DNA of 64,000 bases from Mycetocola tolaasinivorans (GTDB lineage Bacteria; Actinomycetota; Actinomycetes; Actinomycetales; Microbacteriaceae): contig NZ_RCUX01000003.1 of the NCBI RefSeq assembly GCF_003667565.1, positions 331,039 through 395,038 of the forward strand. Reading direction: 5' to 3'. The translations under genes were made by a program, and so were the position numbers. The number at the start of each line of letters is the position of its first letter. Position 1 is the stretch's first letter. The notes under the pieces are model-generated. The model saw nothing but the letters and a program-made list of their open reading frames with translations, searched no databases and was not told the origin of the DNA. Positions 10,371 to 18,199 of this stretch are shown one piece after another.

Positions 10371-11141
10371 TTAAACCGCCAGGTATTCAGTGAGGGTCGC
10401 GACCGGGTCTCCGGTGACGAGCGCCTCGCCGATCAGGACCACGTCGGCCCCCGCATCGCGGTAGTGACGGACATCGGCCGGCGAGAGCACGGCCGATTCT
10501 GCCACCCGGATGACACCCGCGGGAATCTGCGGGGCGAGGGTTCCGAAGAGGTCACGATCGAGTTCGAACGTGGAAAGGTTGCGCGCGTTGACGCCGACCA
10601 GCTGTGCGCCCAGCGCGAGCGCACGGTGCAGCTCCTCCTCGCTGTGCGTTTCCACCAGGGCGGTCATGCCCAGCTCGGTGATGAGCGCGTTCAGCGAGGC
10701 GAGCTCGGCATCATCCAGTGCGGCAACGATCAGCAGCACCAGATCGGCACCCGCCGCACGGGCCTCGTACACCTGGTACGGGCTCGAGATGAAGTCCTTG
10801 CGCAGCACTGGCAGGGCGACCGAACGGCGAACCTCCTCGAGGTCGGCGAGCGACCCCTTGAACTTCCGCCCCTCGGTGAGCACGCTGATGGTGCTCGCGC
10901 CGCCGGCCTCATAGGAGACCGCCAGCTGCGCGGGATCACGGATCTCGGCGAGGTCACCGCGCGAGGGGCTCGCGCGCTTGACCTCGGCGATGATCTTCAC
11001 CCGATCGCTCGGGGCCAGGGCGGCGAGGGCATCGATCGCGGCCGGGCGGGCGAGCGCCTCGGCGCGCACCTGCTCGAGCGGCTTTAGCCGCTCACGTTCG
11101 ACGGCATCCGCCGCCGCGCCCGCCATCAGGTCGGCGAGCAT
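10371..11141 (-). CDS. trpC: Indole-3-glycerol phosphate synthase
   Basis: Closes the indole ring of 1-(2-carboxyphenylamino)-1-deoxyribulose 5-phosphate to give indole-3-glycerol phosphate. It is a (beta/alpha)8 barrel of 256 residues. The signature [13 protein letters not shown], with the catalytic Lys55, is near the N-terminus; later KDF, ETHSEEE and [13 protein letters not shown] are typical. The ATG at 11141 was chosen because it starts the family-type sequence MLADLMAGA and lies 2 nt after the stop of the upstream small gene; the in-frame extension back to 11186 runs into that gene. It is a monofunctional TrpC: no TrpF domain follows. Confidence 0.96.
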   Translation of the reverse strand: MLADLMAGAAADAVERERLKPLEQVRAEALARPAAIDALAALAPSDRVKIIAEVKRASPSRGDLAEIRDPAQLAVSYEAGGASTISVLTEGRKFKGSLADLEEVRRSVALPVLRKDFISSPYQVYEARAAGADLVLLIVAALDDAELASLNALITELGMTALVETHSEEELHRALALGAQLVGVNARNLSTFELDRDLFGTLAPQIPAGVIRVAESAVLSPADVRHYRDAGADVVLIGEALVTGDPVATLTEYLAV

Positions 11142-11143
11142 GC

Positions 11144-11374
11144 CTAGTGGCTCTTGGCGACGTACTTGGGGCCCTTGACGCCCCAACCGGCCTTCGACAG
11201 GATCCAGCCTACGAGCGCACCCACGGCGATCAGGCCGGCGGAGGCCCAGACGAGCCAGGCCTGCTCAAACCAGAAGGCGACGGTGCCGAGGGTGAATGCT
11301 GCCAGCATGATGATGACGGCCGTCCAGGCGGCGGGCGAGTGTCCGTGTCCGGGATCGGAAATGTCGGTGCTCAT
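11144..11374 (-). CDS. HGxxPAAW-family small membrane protein
   Basis: This 76-residue protein has the family signature HGHSPAAW at about residues 11-18, then two hydrophobic helices (about 20-37 and 40-59) and a short basic tail. Small proteins of this type sit inside actinobacterial trp clusters between trpE and trpC, but their function is not known to me. The ATG at 11374 follows AAGGAG with good spacing; a longer in-frame opening to 11455 lacks support. A link to tryptophan metabolism is inferred only from its place between the trp membrane protein and trpC. Confidence 0.85.
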   Translation of the reverse strand: MSTDISDPGHGHSPAAWTAVIIMLAAFTLGTVAFWFEQAWLVWASAGLIAVGALVGWILSKAGWGVKGPKYVAKSH

Positions 11375-11461
11375 GAAACTCCTTAAACGAATGGGCGGAT
11401 CCATCCTATCGGGGATCGCCGGGGGCTTGTGCACCCACGCGGGTGCCAAAATCAATGCGGG

Positions 11462-12190
11462 CTAGCGGGCGGCCGGAGCCGTGGGGTCATCCCCGCGGGT
11501 CAGATCATCCCAGCTGTCCACCGCGTCGGGCATTTCGCCGTCCTCGTCGATGCGCACGCGCGGGGTGACCTGGTACTTACGGCCGGCGGCACCGGGCCAG
11601 TGCTTCGCGGTGAGAATCACCAGGAAACCGGTGAACACCGCGAGGGCGGCACCCAGCAGGGCCAGGTACGGCCAGAACGTGACGGTCGAGGAGGTGGTCA
11701 CGGTCGCGATCGAGTTGGCACCGGCGATACCGGTGGCCTCGGTCACGGCGGCCCCCGCGGAAGCCCCGGGGTTCAGCAGCACCATCGAGGTCTCCAGCGC
11801 GATGCACAGGCCGAGGATGACCGCGAGGGCACCCATGATCAGTCGGAACACGTAGCCGGCGATCGACAGCGCGCCGGCCAGGGCTAACAGCGACAGCGCG
11901 AGGGCGGTGAGCGCCGGGGCCGCGACGGAACCGGCAACCTCGAGGCTGCGGCTTCCGCCACTCGGGATCAGGACGGTGAGGGTGACCCAGGTCTGGGTCC
12001 AGGCCAGCAGGCCCAGCCCGCCGGCGACCAGCAGGAGCAGCAACGCCCGGTTCTTCAACCCGCGTGCACGCTTGGTGCGGAGTGCGGTCGCCGCCTCGGC
12101 GCCCGATGCATCAGCGGTCGCTGCGTCAGCAGCAGTCACCTCGGCATCCTGCGGAGTCTCGGCGTGGTCGTTCGGTGTTGCGCTAGTCAT
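11462..12190 (-). CDS. Trp biosynthesis-associated membrane protein
   Basis: This 242-residue integral membrane protein of the actinobacterial trp-operon family has an Ala/Thr-rich cytoplasmic N-terminus (about 1-43) and four hydrophobic segments (about 47-67, 85-105, 111-135, 175-200), then an acidic C-terminal tail. It starts 1-4 bp inside the trpE stop (ATGA overlap), so it is co-translated with TrpE. No catalytic motif is visible. A role in tryptophan handling or transport is a guess from location. Confidence 0.88.
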   Translation of the reverse strand: MTSATPNDHAETPQDAEVTAADAATADASGAEAATALRTKRARGLKNRALLLLLVAGGLGLLAWTQTWVTLTVLIPSGGSRSLEVAGSVAAPALTALALSLLALAGALSIAGYVFRLIMGALAVILGLCIALETSMVLLNPGASAGAAVTEATGIAGANSIATVTTSSTVTFWPYLALLGAALAVFTGFLVILTAKHWPGAAGRKYQVTPRVRIDEDGEMPDAVDSWDDLTRGDDPTAPAAR

Positions 12191-13725
12191 GAAATCCTTG
12201 CAAGGGTGTTGGCAATGGCGACCGCACGCAGCGGTGCCGCGGCCTTGTTTCGGCTCTCGGCCGCCTCGAGTTCGGGTACCGAGTCGGCGACGAGTCCGCC
12301 ACCAGCCTGCACGTGTGCCACGCCGTCCACGATGGTGGCGGTGCGGATCGCGATGGCGAGGTCGGTGTCTCCGGAGAGGCCGAAGTAGCCCACGACTCCC
12401 CCGTAGACACCGCGCTGGGCGGGCTCAAGTTCGTCGATGATCTCCAGGGCGCGCGGCTTCGGGGCCCCCGAGAGCGTGCCCGCCGGGAACGTGGCGCGGA
12501 AGATATCCACCGGGCTCGCCTCCGGCCGGAGGGTGCCCTCGACCGAGGACACCAGGTGCATGATGTGGCTAAAACGCTCGATCCGCATGAACTCGGTCAC
12601 CTCGACGGTACCCGGAGTGCAGACCTTGGCGAGGTCGTTGCGGGAGAGGTCCACGAGCATCAGGTGCTCGGCACGCTCCTTGTCATCCGCGAGGAGTTCG
12701 TCGGCGAGCTCGGCATCCTGTTCCGGGGTGCGACCGCGCGGACGCGATCCGGCGATCGGATGCGTGATGAGGTGGCCCTCCTCCGACTTCACCAGCGCCT
12801 CGGGCGAGGAGCCCACGACGTGGAAGGCGCGACCATCGGCGTCCTCCAGCGCAAACAGGTACATGTACGGGCTCGGGTTGAGCGCGCGCAGCACCCGGTA
12901 GACGTCCACCGGGTTTGCGCTGCACTCCAGGTCGAAGCGCTGCGAGAGCACCACCTGGAAGATGTCGCCCGCGCGAATGTACTCCTGGGAGGCGAGCACG
13001 CCGTCCAGGTAGTCCTGCGGGTCGGTGCGGTGGGTGGGCTCCGCCACCAGGCTGAAGTCGGCCTCGGCGAGCCAGGCCTCGGCGGGCTGAGCGAGCCCGG
13101 ACTGCAGCGCATCCAGCTTGGCCTGTGCGGCCGCCCAGCGCGCATCGCCGTCTCGGTCATCATCCAGCAGGACGTTGACGATCAGGCGCACGGTGGCCGA
13201 GCGGTGATCACACACCGCGAGGCTCTCGACAAAGCTGAGTGCCTGGTCCGGCACCGGGATTTCGCGCGGCGGGGCATCCGGCAGGTTCTCGATCTGACGG
13301 ATGGCCTCCCAGCCGATGAACCCGACGAGGCCACCGGTGAGCGGCGCGAAGCCCTCGATGCGGGGGCCGGCCCAGCGCTGGTAGAAGGCGTCGACCGCAT
13401 CGAGCGGCGCCGCGGGCAGGTTGTCGCCAAACGCGCGCTCGACCGAGAGGTCGTAGTCGATCCAGTGGCTTGCGCCCTCACGCTCGGTCAGGACGCCGAA
13501 GGAGTCGACGCCGATAAACGAGTAGCGCGACCAGATGCCGCCCTGCTCGGCGGATTCCAGCAGGAAGCTGCCGGGGCGATCGGCCGCGAGTTTGCGGTAG
13601 ATTCCGACCGGGGTTTCCCCATCGGCAAAGATCTCCCGCGCCACCGGAATGACCCGGTGCGCGCCGGCCGCACTCAGCGCATCGAAGTCGGCACGGGTGG
13701 TGGTGCCGGACATACTGTTACTCAT
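12187..13725 (-). CDS. trpE: Anthranilate synthase component I
   Basis: Makes anthranilate from chorismate with ammonia from the glutaminase subunit (TrpG), which is not in this window. It is a chorismate-binding enzyme of about 512 residues. GSSPEALVK, PIAGSRPRGRTPEQD, LVDLSRNDLAKVC and GTLSGAPKPRALEIID are the usual active-site blocks, and the C-terminal part is complete. The N-terminal half holds the tryptophan-binding region (LLESAEQGGIWSRYSF). The ATG at 13725 follows GGGAG by 5 nt; a TTG 3 bp upstream is a poorer choice. It lies 62 bp after hisI with no visible leader peptide or attenuator. Confidence 0.97.
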   Translation of the reverse strand: MSNSMSGTTTRADFDALSAAGAHRVIPVAREIFADGETPVGIYRKLAADRPGSFLLESAEQGGIWSRYSFIGVDSFGVLTEREGASHWIDYDLSVERAFGDNLPAAPLDAVDAFYQRWAGPRIEGFAPLTGGLVGFIGWEAIRQIENLPDAPPREIPVPDQALSFVESLAVCDHRSATVRLIVNVLLDDDRDGDARWAAAQAKLDALQSGLAQPAEAWLAEADFSLVAEPTHRTDPQDYLDGVLASQEYIRAGDIFQVVLSQRFDLECSANPVDVYRVLRALNPSPYMYLFALEDADGRAFHVVGSSPEALVKSEEGHLITHPIAGSRPRGRTPEQDAELADELLADDKERAEHLMLVDLSRNDLAKVCTPGTVEVTEFMRIERFSHIMHLVSSVEGTLRPEASPVDIFRATFPAGTLSGAPKPRALEIIDELEPAQRGVYGGVVGYFGLSGDTDLAIAIRTATIVDGVAHVQAGGGLVADSVPELEAAESRNKAAAPLRAVAIANTLARIS

Positions 13726-13787
13726 CAAAACTCCCGAGGGTTCGCGCCGCGCCTGTGTTTGAGGCTAGCGGGCGTTTGTGCACGTGG

Positions 13788-14177
13788 CTAGGGGCGTTCG
13801 GGAACCTGACCCGAAATCGCCGGTACCGTGCGCTCATCAAAACACGAGTGAGAGCCGGTGTGACAGGCGGCTCCGATCTGCACGACGCGAATGAGCAGGG
13901 TGTCTGCGTCGCAGTCAACGCTGACATCCCGGACATACTGCGCGTGGCCGGAGGTGTCTCCCTTTCGCCAGAACTCCTGGCGCGATCGCGACCAGAAGGT
14001 GACCCTCCCCTCGGTCAGGGTGCGCCGCAGCGCCTCCGCGTTGACGTATCCGAGCATGAGCACCCGCTCAGTGCCCACCTCCTGAATGATCGCCGGGGCG
14101 AGTCCGTGCTCGTCGTAGGTCACGCTCGCCGCGACGGCCTCGGGGCTCGACGTGTTCAGCGTCACGACGCCGCTCAT
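13788..14177 (-). CDS. hisI: Phosphoribosyl-AMP cyclohydrolase
   Basis: Opens the purine ring of phosphoribosyl-AMP in the third step of histidine synthesis. It is the monofunctional form (129 residues), the pyrophosphohydrolase being separate (hisE, 15837-16109). Zinc and magnesium ligands lie in [18 protein letters not shown], the DCDADTLL segment and CHTGSHSCF. The ATG overlaps the hisF stop (ATGA). Confidence 0.97.
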   Translation of the reverse strand: MSGVVTLNTSSPEAVAASVTYDEHGLAPAIIQEVGTERVLMLGYVNAEALRRTLTEGRVTFWSRSRQEFWRKGDTSGHAQYVRDVSVDCDADTLLIRVVQIGAACHTGSHSCFDERTVPAISGQVPERP

Positions 14178-14938
14178 CGCCGCACCTCGATTCCCTCGGC
14201 CGCGAGAGCGCCCTTCACCTGATCGATCGTCAGCAGACCGGTGTGGAACACGCTGGCGGCCAGCACCGCATCGGCCCCGGCCTGCACGGCGGGGGCAAAG
14301 TGGGCGAGCTCACCGGCGCCACCGGAGGCGATCACCGGAACGTGGGAGATCTTGCGAATCGCGCGAATCAGCTCAAGATCAAAGCCATCGCGGGTGCCGT
14401 CGGCGTCGATCGAGTTAACCAGCAGCTCCCCGGCGCCGCGCTCGATGGCCTCGCTGGCCCAGGCCAGCGCATCGAGTTCGGTCTTGGTTCGGCCGCCGTG
14501 GGTGGTGACCACGAATCCGGAGGGAGCCGATGCGTCGCGGCTGATGTCGAGGGACAGCACCACGACCTGCGCGCCGAAACGATCGGCGATCTCGCCGATC
14601 AGTTCGGGACGGGCAATGGCCGCGCTGTTGACGCCAATCTTGTCGGCACCGCAGCCGAGCAGGCGGGCGACATCCTCGGCGGAGCGCACACCACCGCCCA
14701 CGGTCAGCGGGACAAACACCTGTTCGGCGGTGCGGGTGACCACGTCATAGGTGGTGGCCCGGCCGTCCACCGTGGCGGTGACGTCGAGGAAGGTGATCTC
14801 ATCCGCACCCTGGGCGGCGTAGTTTGCCGCCAGCTCAACCGGGTCGCCCTGGTCACGCAGGTTCTGGAAGTTCACGCCCTTGACGACGCGGCCGTTCGCC
14901 ACGTCGAGACACGGGATTACGCGGGTAGCAAGAGACAT
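14174..14938 (-). CDS. hisF: Imidazole glycerol phosphate synthase cyclase subunit
   Basis: With HisH (not in this window) it converts PRFAR and ammonia to imidazole glycerol phosphate and AICAR. The 254-residue barrel starts with [21 protein letters not shown], which includes the general acid/base Asp11; the second aspartate is in [13 protein letters not shown] and SGGAG phosphate-binding loops are present. The ATG at 14938 follows GGGGAG by 4 nt. Confidence 0.98.
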   Translation of the reverse strand: MSLATRVIPCLDVANGRVVKGVNFQNLRDQGDPVELAANYAAQGADEITFLDVTATVDGRATTYDVVTRTAEQVFVPLTVGGGVRSAEDVARLLGCGADKIGVNSAAIARPELIGEIADRFGAQVVVLSLDISRDASAPSGFVVTTHGGRTKTELDALAWASEAIERGAGELLVNSIDADGTRDGFDLELIRAIRKISHVPVIASGGAGELAHFAPAVQAGADAVLAASVFHTGLLTIDQVKGALAAEGIEVRR

Positions 14939-14947
14939 GATGCTCCC

Positions 14948-15787
14948 CTACAGACGAGCGGCGTGGATCGCGCTGACCAGGATGGCGCGCGCACCGAGCT
15001 CATAGAGGGCATCCATGATCTGGTTGGTGCGACGCTTGGGCACCATGACGCGCACGGCGACCCACTCGGGCTCGCGAAGCGGCGAGACCGTCGGCGACTG
15101 ACGTCCACCGGCGATGGCGGTGGCCTCATCCAGCAGCGACAGCGGCAGGTCGTAGTCCATCAGCACGTACTGACGGGCCACCTGTACGCCCTCGAGGCGG
15201 CGGCGCAGGGTCGCGAGACCAGGCTGCTCGATCTCGGAGCGGATGAGCACGGCGGTGGATTCGAGAATCACGGGGCCGAAGATGTCGAGGCCGGCCTTGC
15301 GCAGGGTGGCACCGGTCGAGACCACGTCGGCCACCGCGTCGGCCACGCCGAGCTGCACCGCGGACTCCACCGCGCCGTCAAGCTTCACGAGGTGGGCGGT
15401 GACGCCGTGCTGGGCGAGGAAGTCGCCCACGAGGCCGGGGTAGCTGGTAGCCACGCGTACGCCCTCGAGGTCGCTCAGCTCGCTGAACTTCCCGGCGGGG
15501 CCGGCAAAACGGAAGGTGGAGTCGCCGAAGTTCAGCGGCTCAATTTCGCGGGCGTCCGAGCCCGAGTCGAGCAGCAGGTCGCGGCCGGTGACGCCGACGT
15601 CGAGGGCACCGGAGCCCACGTAGGTCGCGATGTCGCGGGGGCGCAGGAAGAAGAACTCAACGTCGTTTTCGGCGTCGACGAGGTGCAGCTCCTTGGGGTC
15701 GCGACGGGTCGCGTAGCCGGCCTCGGCGAGCATCAGGGTGGCGGTCTCGGACAGCGATCCCTTATTGGGGATGGCAATTCTCAGCAT
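14948..15787 (-). CDS. hisG: ATP phosphoribosyltransferase
   Basis: First and feedback-regulated enzyme of histidine synthesis: joins ATP and PRPP. It is the long form (279 residues) with its own C-terminal ACT-like regulatory domain (about 210-279, EWVAVRVMVPKRRTNQIMDAL), so no HisZ is needed. MLRIAIPNKGSLSE and the PRPP-binding ADAVADVVSTGATLRKAGL are typical. Upstream hisE is 49 bp away. Confidence 0.98.
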   Translation of the reverse strand: MLRIAIPNKGSLSETATLMLAEAGYATRRDPKELHLVDAENDVEFFFLRPRDIATYVGSGALDVGVTGRDLLLDSGSDAREIEPLNFGDSTFRFAGPAGKFSELSDLEGVRVATSYPGLVGDFLAQHGVTAHLVKLDGAVESAVQLGVADAVADVVSTGATLRKAGLDIFGPVILESTAVLIRSEIEQPGLATLRRRLEGVQVARQYVLMDYDLPLSLLDEATAIAGGRQSPTVSPLREPEWVAVRVMVPKRRTNQIMDALYELGARAILVSAIHAARL

Positions 15788-15836
15788 TGGGGGAACCTTT
15801 TGATTGAAAGTGGGTATCGAGGGTGAAGCGGGGGCT

Positions 15837-16109
15837 TCACAGATGTCGATACACGTCCTCCAGGGTCAGGCCCTTGGCGATCATCATCACCTGCAGGTGG
15901 TAGAGCAGCTGCGAGATCTCCTCAGCGGCGTCATCATTGCTCTGGAACTCGGCGGCCATCCATACCTCGGCCGCCTCCTCCACGATCTTCTTGCCGATGC
16001 CGTGGATGCCACGGTCGAGTTCGGCCACCGTTCCTGAACCCTCGGGGCGCTCCAGCGCCTTCTGGGTCAGTTCGGTAAACAGGGTGTCGAAATTCTTCAC
16101 GAGGTTCAC
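15837..16109 (-). CDS. hisE: Phosphoribosyl-ATP pyrophosphatase
   Basis: Hydrolyses phosphoribosyl-ATP to phosphoribosyl-AMP, the second histidine step. This 90-residue all-helical MazG-like protein has the metal-binding EEAAEVWMA and [14 protein letters not shown] blocks. The start is uncertain: GTG 16109 (MNLVKNF) or GTG 16100 (MKNFDTLF, closer to homologues); neither has a strong Shine-Dalgarno. It is the first gene of the his/trp block, and a stable hairpin (16122-16150) lies 12 nt upstream. Confidence 0.95.
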   Translation of the reverse strand: MNLVKNFDTLFTELTQKALERPEGSGTVAELDRGIHGIGKKIVEEAAEVWMAAEFQSNDDAAEEISQLLYHLQVMMIAKGLTLEDVYRHL

Positions 16110-16121
16110 ACTACTAGGTGA

Positions 16122-16150
16122 CCGGGCCCCGCGAAGACCGCGGAGCCCGG
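16122..16150 (-). terminator. GC-rich hairpin between rpe and hisE
   Basis: 12 bp stem (CCGGGC-U/C-CCGCG paired with CGCGG...CCCGG) with a 5-nt loop, one G-U pair on the minus-strand RNA. It could end rpe transcription, or, being 12 nt before hisE, could reduce readthrough into or translation of hisE. No T-run follows. Confidence 0.45.
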
Positions 16151-16207
16151 TTTCCGGCGGGAATATGCCCGGATTTCACGCACGTTAGTGTGCCGGTATT
16201 GCTCGGT

Positions 16208-16224
16208 GCCGATCGAGGATCGGC
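16208..16224 (-). terminator. Short hairpin after rpe
   Basis: Perfect 7 bp inverted repeat GCCGATC/GATCGGC with a GAG loop, 7 nt after the rpe stop. It is weak on its own; together with the hairpin at 16122-16150 it may form the rpe terminator. Confidence 0.3.
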
Positions 16225-16230
16225 CTCCCG

Positions 16231-16893
16231 CTAGTGGCGGTGGGCGGCGGCGAGGTCGCGCAGCGCGTCAATAGCGAGCGCGGGGCTGTCGGCACCGTAC
16301 ACGGCGGAGCCCGCCACGAAGGTGTCGGCGCCGGCCTCGGCGGCCTGCGCGATGGTCGACTCGGCGATGCCGCCGTCCACCTGGAGCCAGACGTTCGAAC
16401 CGCGGCGCTTCGCCTCGGCCGAGAGTGCGGCAAGCTTCGGCATCATGTCGGCCATGAACGACTGACCACCGAAACCGGGCTCGACGGTCATAATGAGAAT
16501 CTGGTCAAATTCGTCCAGGTGCTCAAGGTAGGGCTCGATCGGGGTGCCGGGCTTCAGCGCGATGCCCGCCCGCGATCCGATGTCTCGCAGGCGACGCGCG
16601 AGGGTGATCGGGTTTTCGGCGGCCTCCGCATGGAAGGTGACCGAGGCGGCACCGATCTCGGCGTACTCGGGGGCGGTGCGGTCGGCGTCGCTGATCATCA
16701 GGTGGATGTCGAGCGGCACCGGCGAAACGTCCTGGATGCGGCGGACCATCTGGGGCCCAAAGGTGAGGTTCGGCACGAAGTGGTTGTCCATCACGTCGAC
16801 GTGCACGAAGTCGGCGTTGGCAATGCGCTCAAGGTCCGCCTGCATGTTCACAAAATCGGCGGAAAGAATACTCGGGTTGATCCGGACTGTCAT
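16231..16893 (-). CDS. rpe: Ribulose-phosphate 3-epimerase
   Basis: Interconverts ribulose 5-phosphate and xylulose 5-phosphate in the pentose phosphate pathway. The 220-residue barrel has family signatures INPSILSADF, HVDVMDNHFVPNLTFGP (catalytic Asp), LDIHLMISD, MTVEPGFGGQSFM and QVDGGI. It stands between hairpins on both sides (16969-16996 and 16208-16224), so it may be a single transcription unit. Confidence 0.98.
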   Translation of the reverse strand: MTVRINPSILSADFVNMQADLERIANADFVHVDVMDNHFVPNLTFGPQMVRRIQDVSPVPLDIHLMISDADRTAPEYAEIGAASVTFHAEAAENPITLARRLRDIGSRAGIALKPGTPIEPYLEHLDEFDQILIMTVEPGFGGQSFMADMMPKLAALSAEAKRRGSNVWLQVDGGIAESTIAQAAEAGADTFVAGSAVYGADSPALAIDALRDLAAAHRH

Positions 16894-16968
16894 GAATCCA
16901 GCCTATCGTCAGCGCCGGGTGGTTCCCGTCAACCCTGCCGGTGCCACACTCCGGGTGGAAACGGCAAC

Positions 16969-16996
16969 GGCCGCCGTCACGGGTGTGACGGCGGCC
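16969..16996 (-). terminator. Stem-loop after add
   Basis: Perfect 12 bp stem GGCCGCCGTCAC/GTGACGGCGGCC with a 4-nt loop, 18 nt past the add stop. It would end the nucleoside salvage transcript. Confidence 0.65.
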
Positions 16997-17013
16997 AAGC
17001 GTGGTGCGGGGAA

Positions 17014-18132
17014 CTACTCGCGAACGGCGTCGAAGCCGGCCTGGATCTGCTCGACCAGGTACTCGCGGTCCTCCAGCGGGAGGAAGGCGCCGGCAGCGGC
17101 GTTGAGCTGGAAGGTCTCGAGGTCCTCGAGATCGTAGCCGAAGGTCTCCACCAGCAGACCGAGCTCACGGGTAAGGCTCGTGCCGCTCATGGTGCGGTTG
17201 TCGACGTTCACGGTGACGCGGAAGCCGAGCTGGTGCAGCATGTCGAACGGGTGGTCCTCGAGCTCGTCACCCCAGGCGGCCACGGCACCGGTCTGCATGT
17301 TCGAGGAGGGGCTCAGTTCGAGCACGATCTCGCGGTCCCGGACCCACTCGGACAGGCGACCGATGTTGACGTAGACCTCGTCGTCATCGCTGCGCTCGAC
17401 CGTGACGTCCTCGGCGAGGCGCACGCCGTGACCGAGGCGCAGGGCGCGGCCGTCGAAGATGGCCGAGGTGATCGACTCGAGGCCGGCGGCCTCACCGGCG
17501 TGAACGGTGACCGGGAAGAAGTTCTTGGCCAGGTAGTCGAAGGCCTCGCGGTGACGCGAGGGCAGGAAACCATCCTCGGCACCGGCGATGTCGAATCCGG
17601 ATACTCCGCGGTCGCGGTGACGCACGGCGAGCTCGGCGATTTCGAGGGCGCGGTCGGCGTGACGCATCGCGGTGATCAGCTGACCGACCTCGATGTCGCG
17701 ACCGGACTCGCGCACCTCGGTGACGCCGTCTTCCAGGCCGGCCTGAACGGCCTCCACGACCTGGTCGAGGCTCAGGCCGCGGGTCAGGTGCTGCTCGGGT
17801 GCCCAGCGGATCTCGGCGTAGATGACGCCGTCCTCGGCGAGGTCGAGCACGAACTCGTGCGCGACGCGGCGCAGACCGGCCTCGCTCTGCATGACCGCGG
17901 TCGAGAGGTCGAAGGTCTTGAGGTAGTCAACCAGGTTGCCGGCGTTGCACTGGTCGAGGAACCACTGTGCGAGGTCATCGGCGTTGTCGGCGGGGAGTTC
18001 GAGGTCGATCTCGCGGGCGAGATCGATGATGGTCTGGGGCCGCAGGCCGCCGTCGAGGTGATCGTGCAGCGAAACCTTGGGCAGACGGGCCAGGTCGACG
18101 CCGTCGAGGGAGGGAACAGTAGTCTTAGTCAC
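17014..18132 (-). CDS. add: Adenosine deaminase
   Basis: Deaminates adenosine and deoxyadenosine to inosine and deoxyinosine. The 372-residue zinc barrel carries SLHDHLDGG (metal-binding HxH), VTVHAGEA (catalytic Glu), RLGHGVRL and LSPSSNMQT in order. The GTG start at 18132 lies beyond the EccC remnant (18200 onwards). The gene belongs functionally with the transporter-cdd-deoA set to its right and has probably been separated from it by the remnant. Confidence 0.96.
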   Translation of the reverse strand: MTKTTVPSLDGVDLARLPKVSLHDHLDGGLRPQTIIDLAREIDLELPADNADDLAQWFLDQCNAGNLVDYLKTFDLSTAVMQSEAGLRRVAHEFVLDLAEDGVIYAEIRWAPEQHLTRGLSLDQVVEAVQAGLEDGVTEVRESGRDIEVGQLITAMRHADRALEIAELAVRHRDRGVSGFDIAGAEDGFLPSRHREAFDYLAKNFFPVTVHAGEAAGLESITSAIFDGRALRLGHGVRLAEDVTVERSDDDEVYVNIGRLSEWVRDREIVLELSPSSNMQTGAVAAWGDELEDHPFDMLHQLGFRVTVNVDNRTMSGTSLTRELGLLVETFGYDLEDLETFQLNAAAGAFLPLEDREYLVEQIQAGFDAVRE

Positions 18133-18163
18133 CCGCTCAGTCTAGTTGCGCTCCCCCGCGCGC

Positions 18164-18193
18164 ACGCACCGAGACCCGCCGGTCCCGGTGCGT
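18164..18193 (-). terminator. Hairpin between eccC remnant and add
   Basis: 13 bp stem (ACGCACCG...CGGTGCGT) with a GGCG loop and one G-U pair on the minus RNA, directly after the remnant's stop codon. No T-run. Confidence 0.5.
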
Positions 18194-18199
18194 ATGACG

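Noticed and set aside
13726..13787. trp attenuator or T-box before trpE
   Set aside because: Only 62 bp separate hisI and trpE, with no Trp codon run or T-box sequence.
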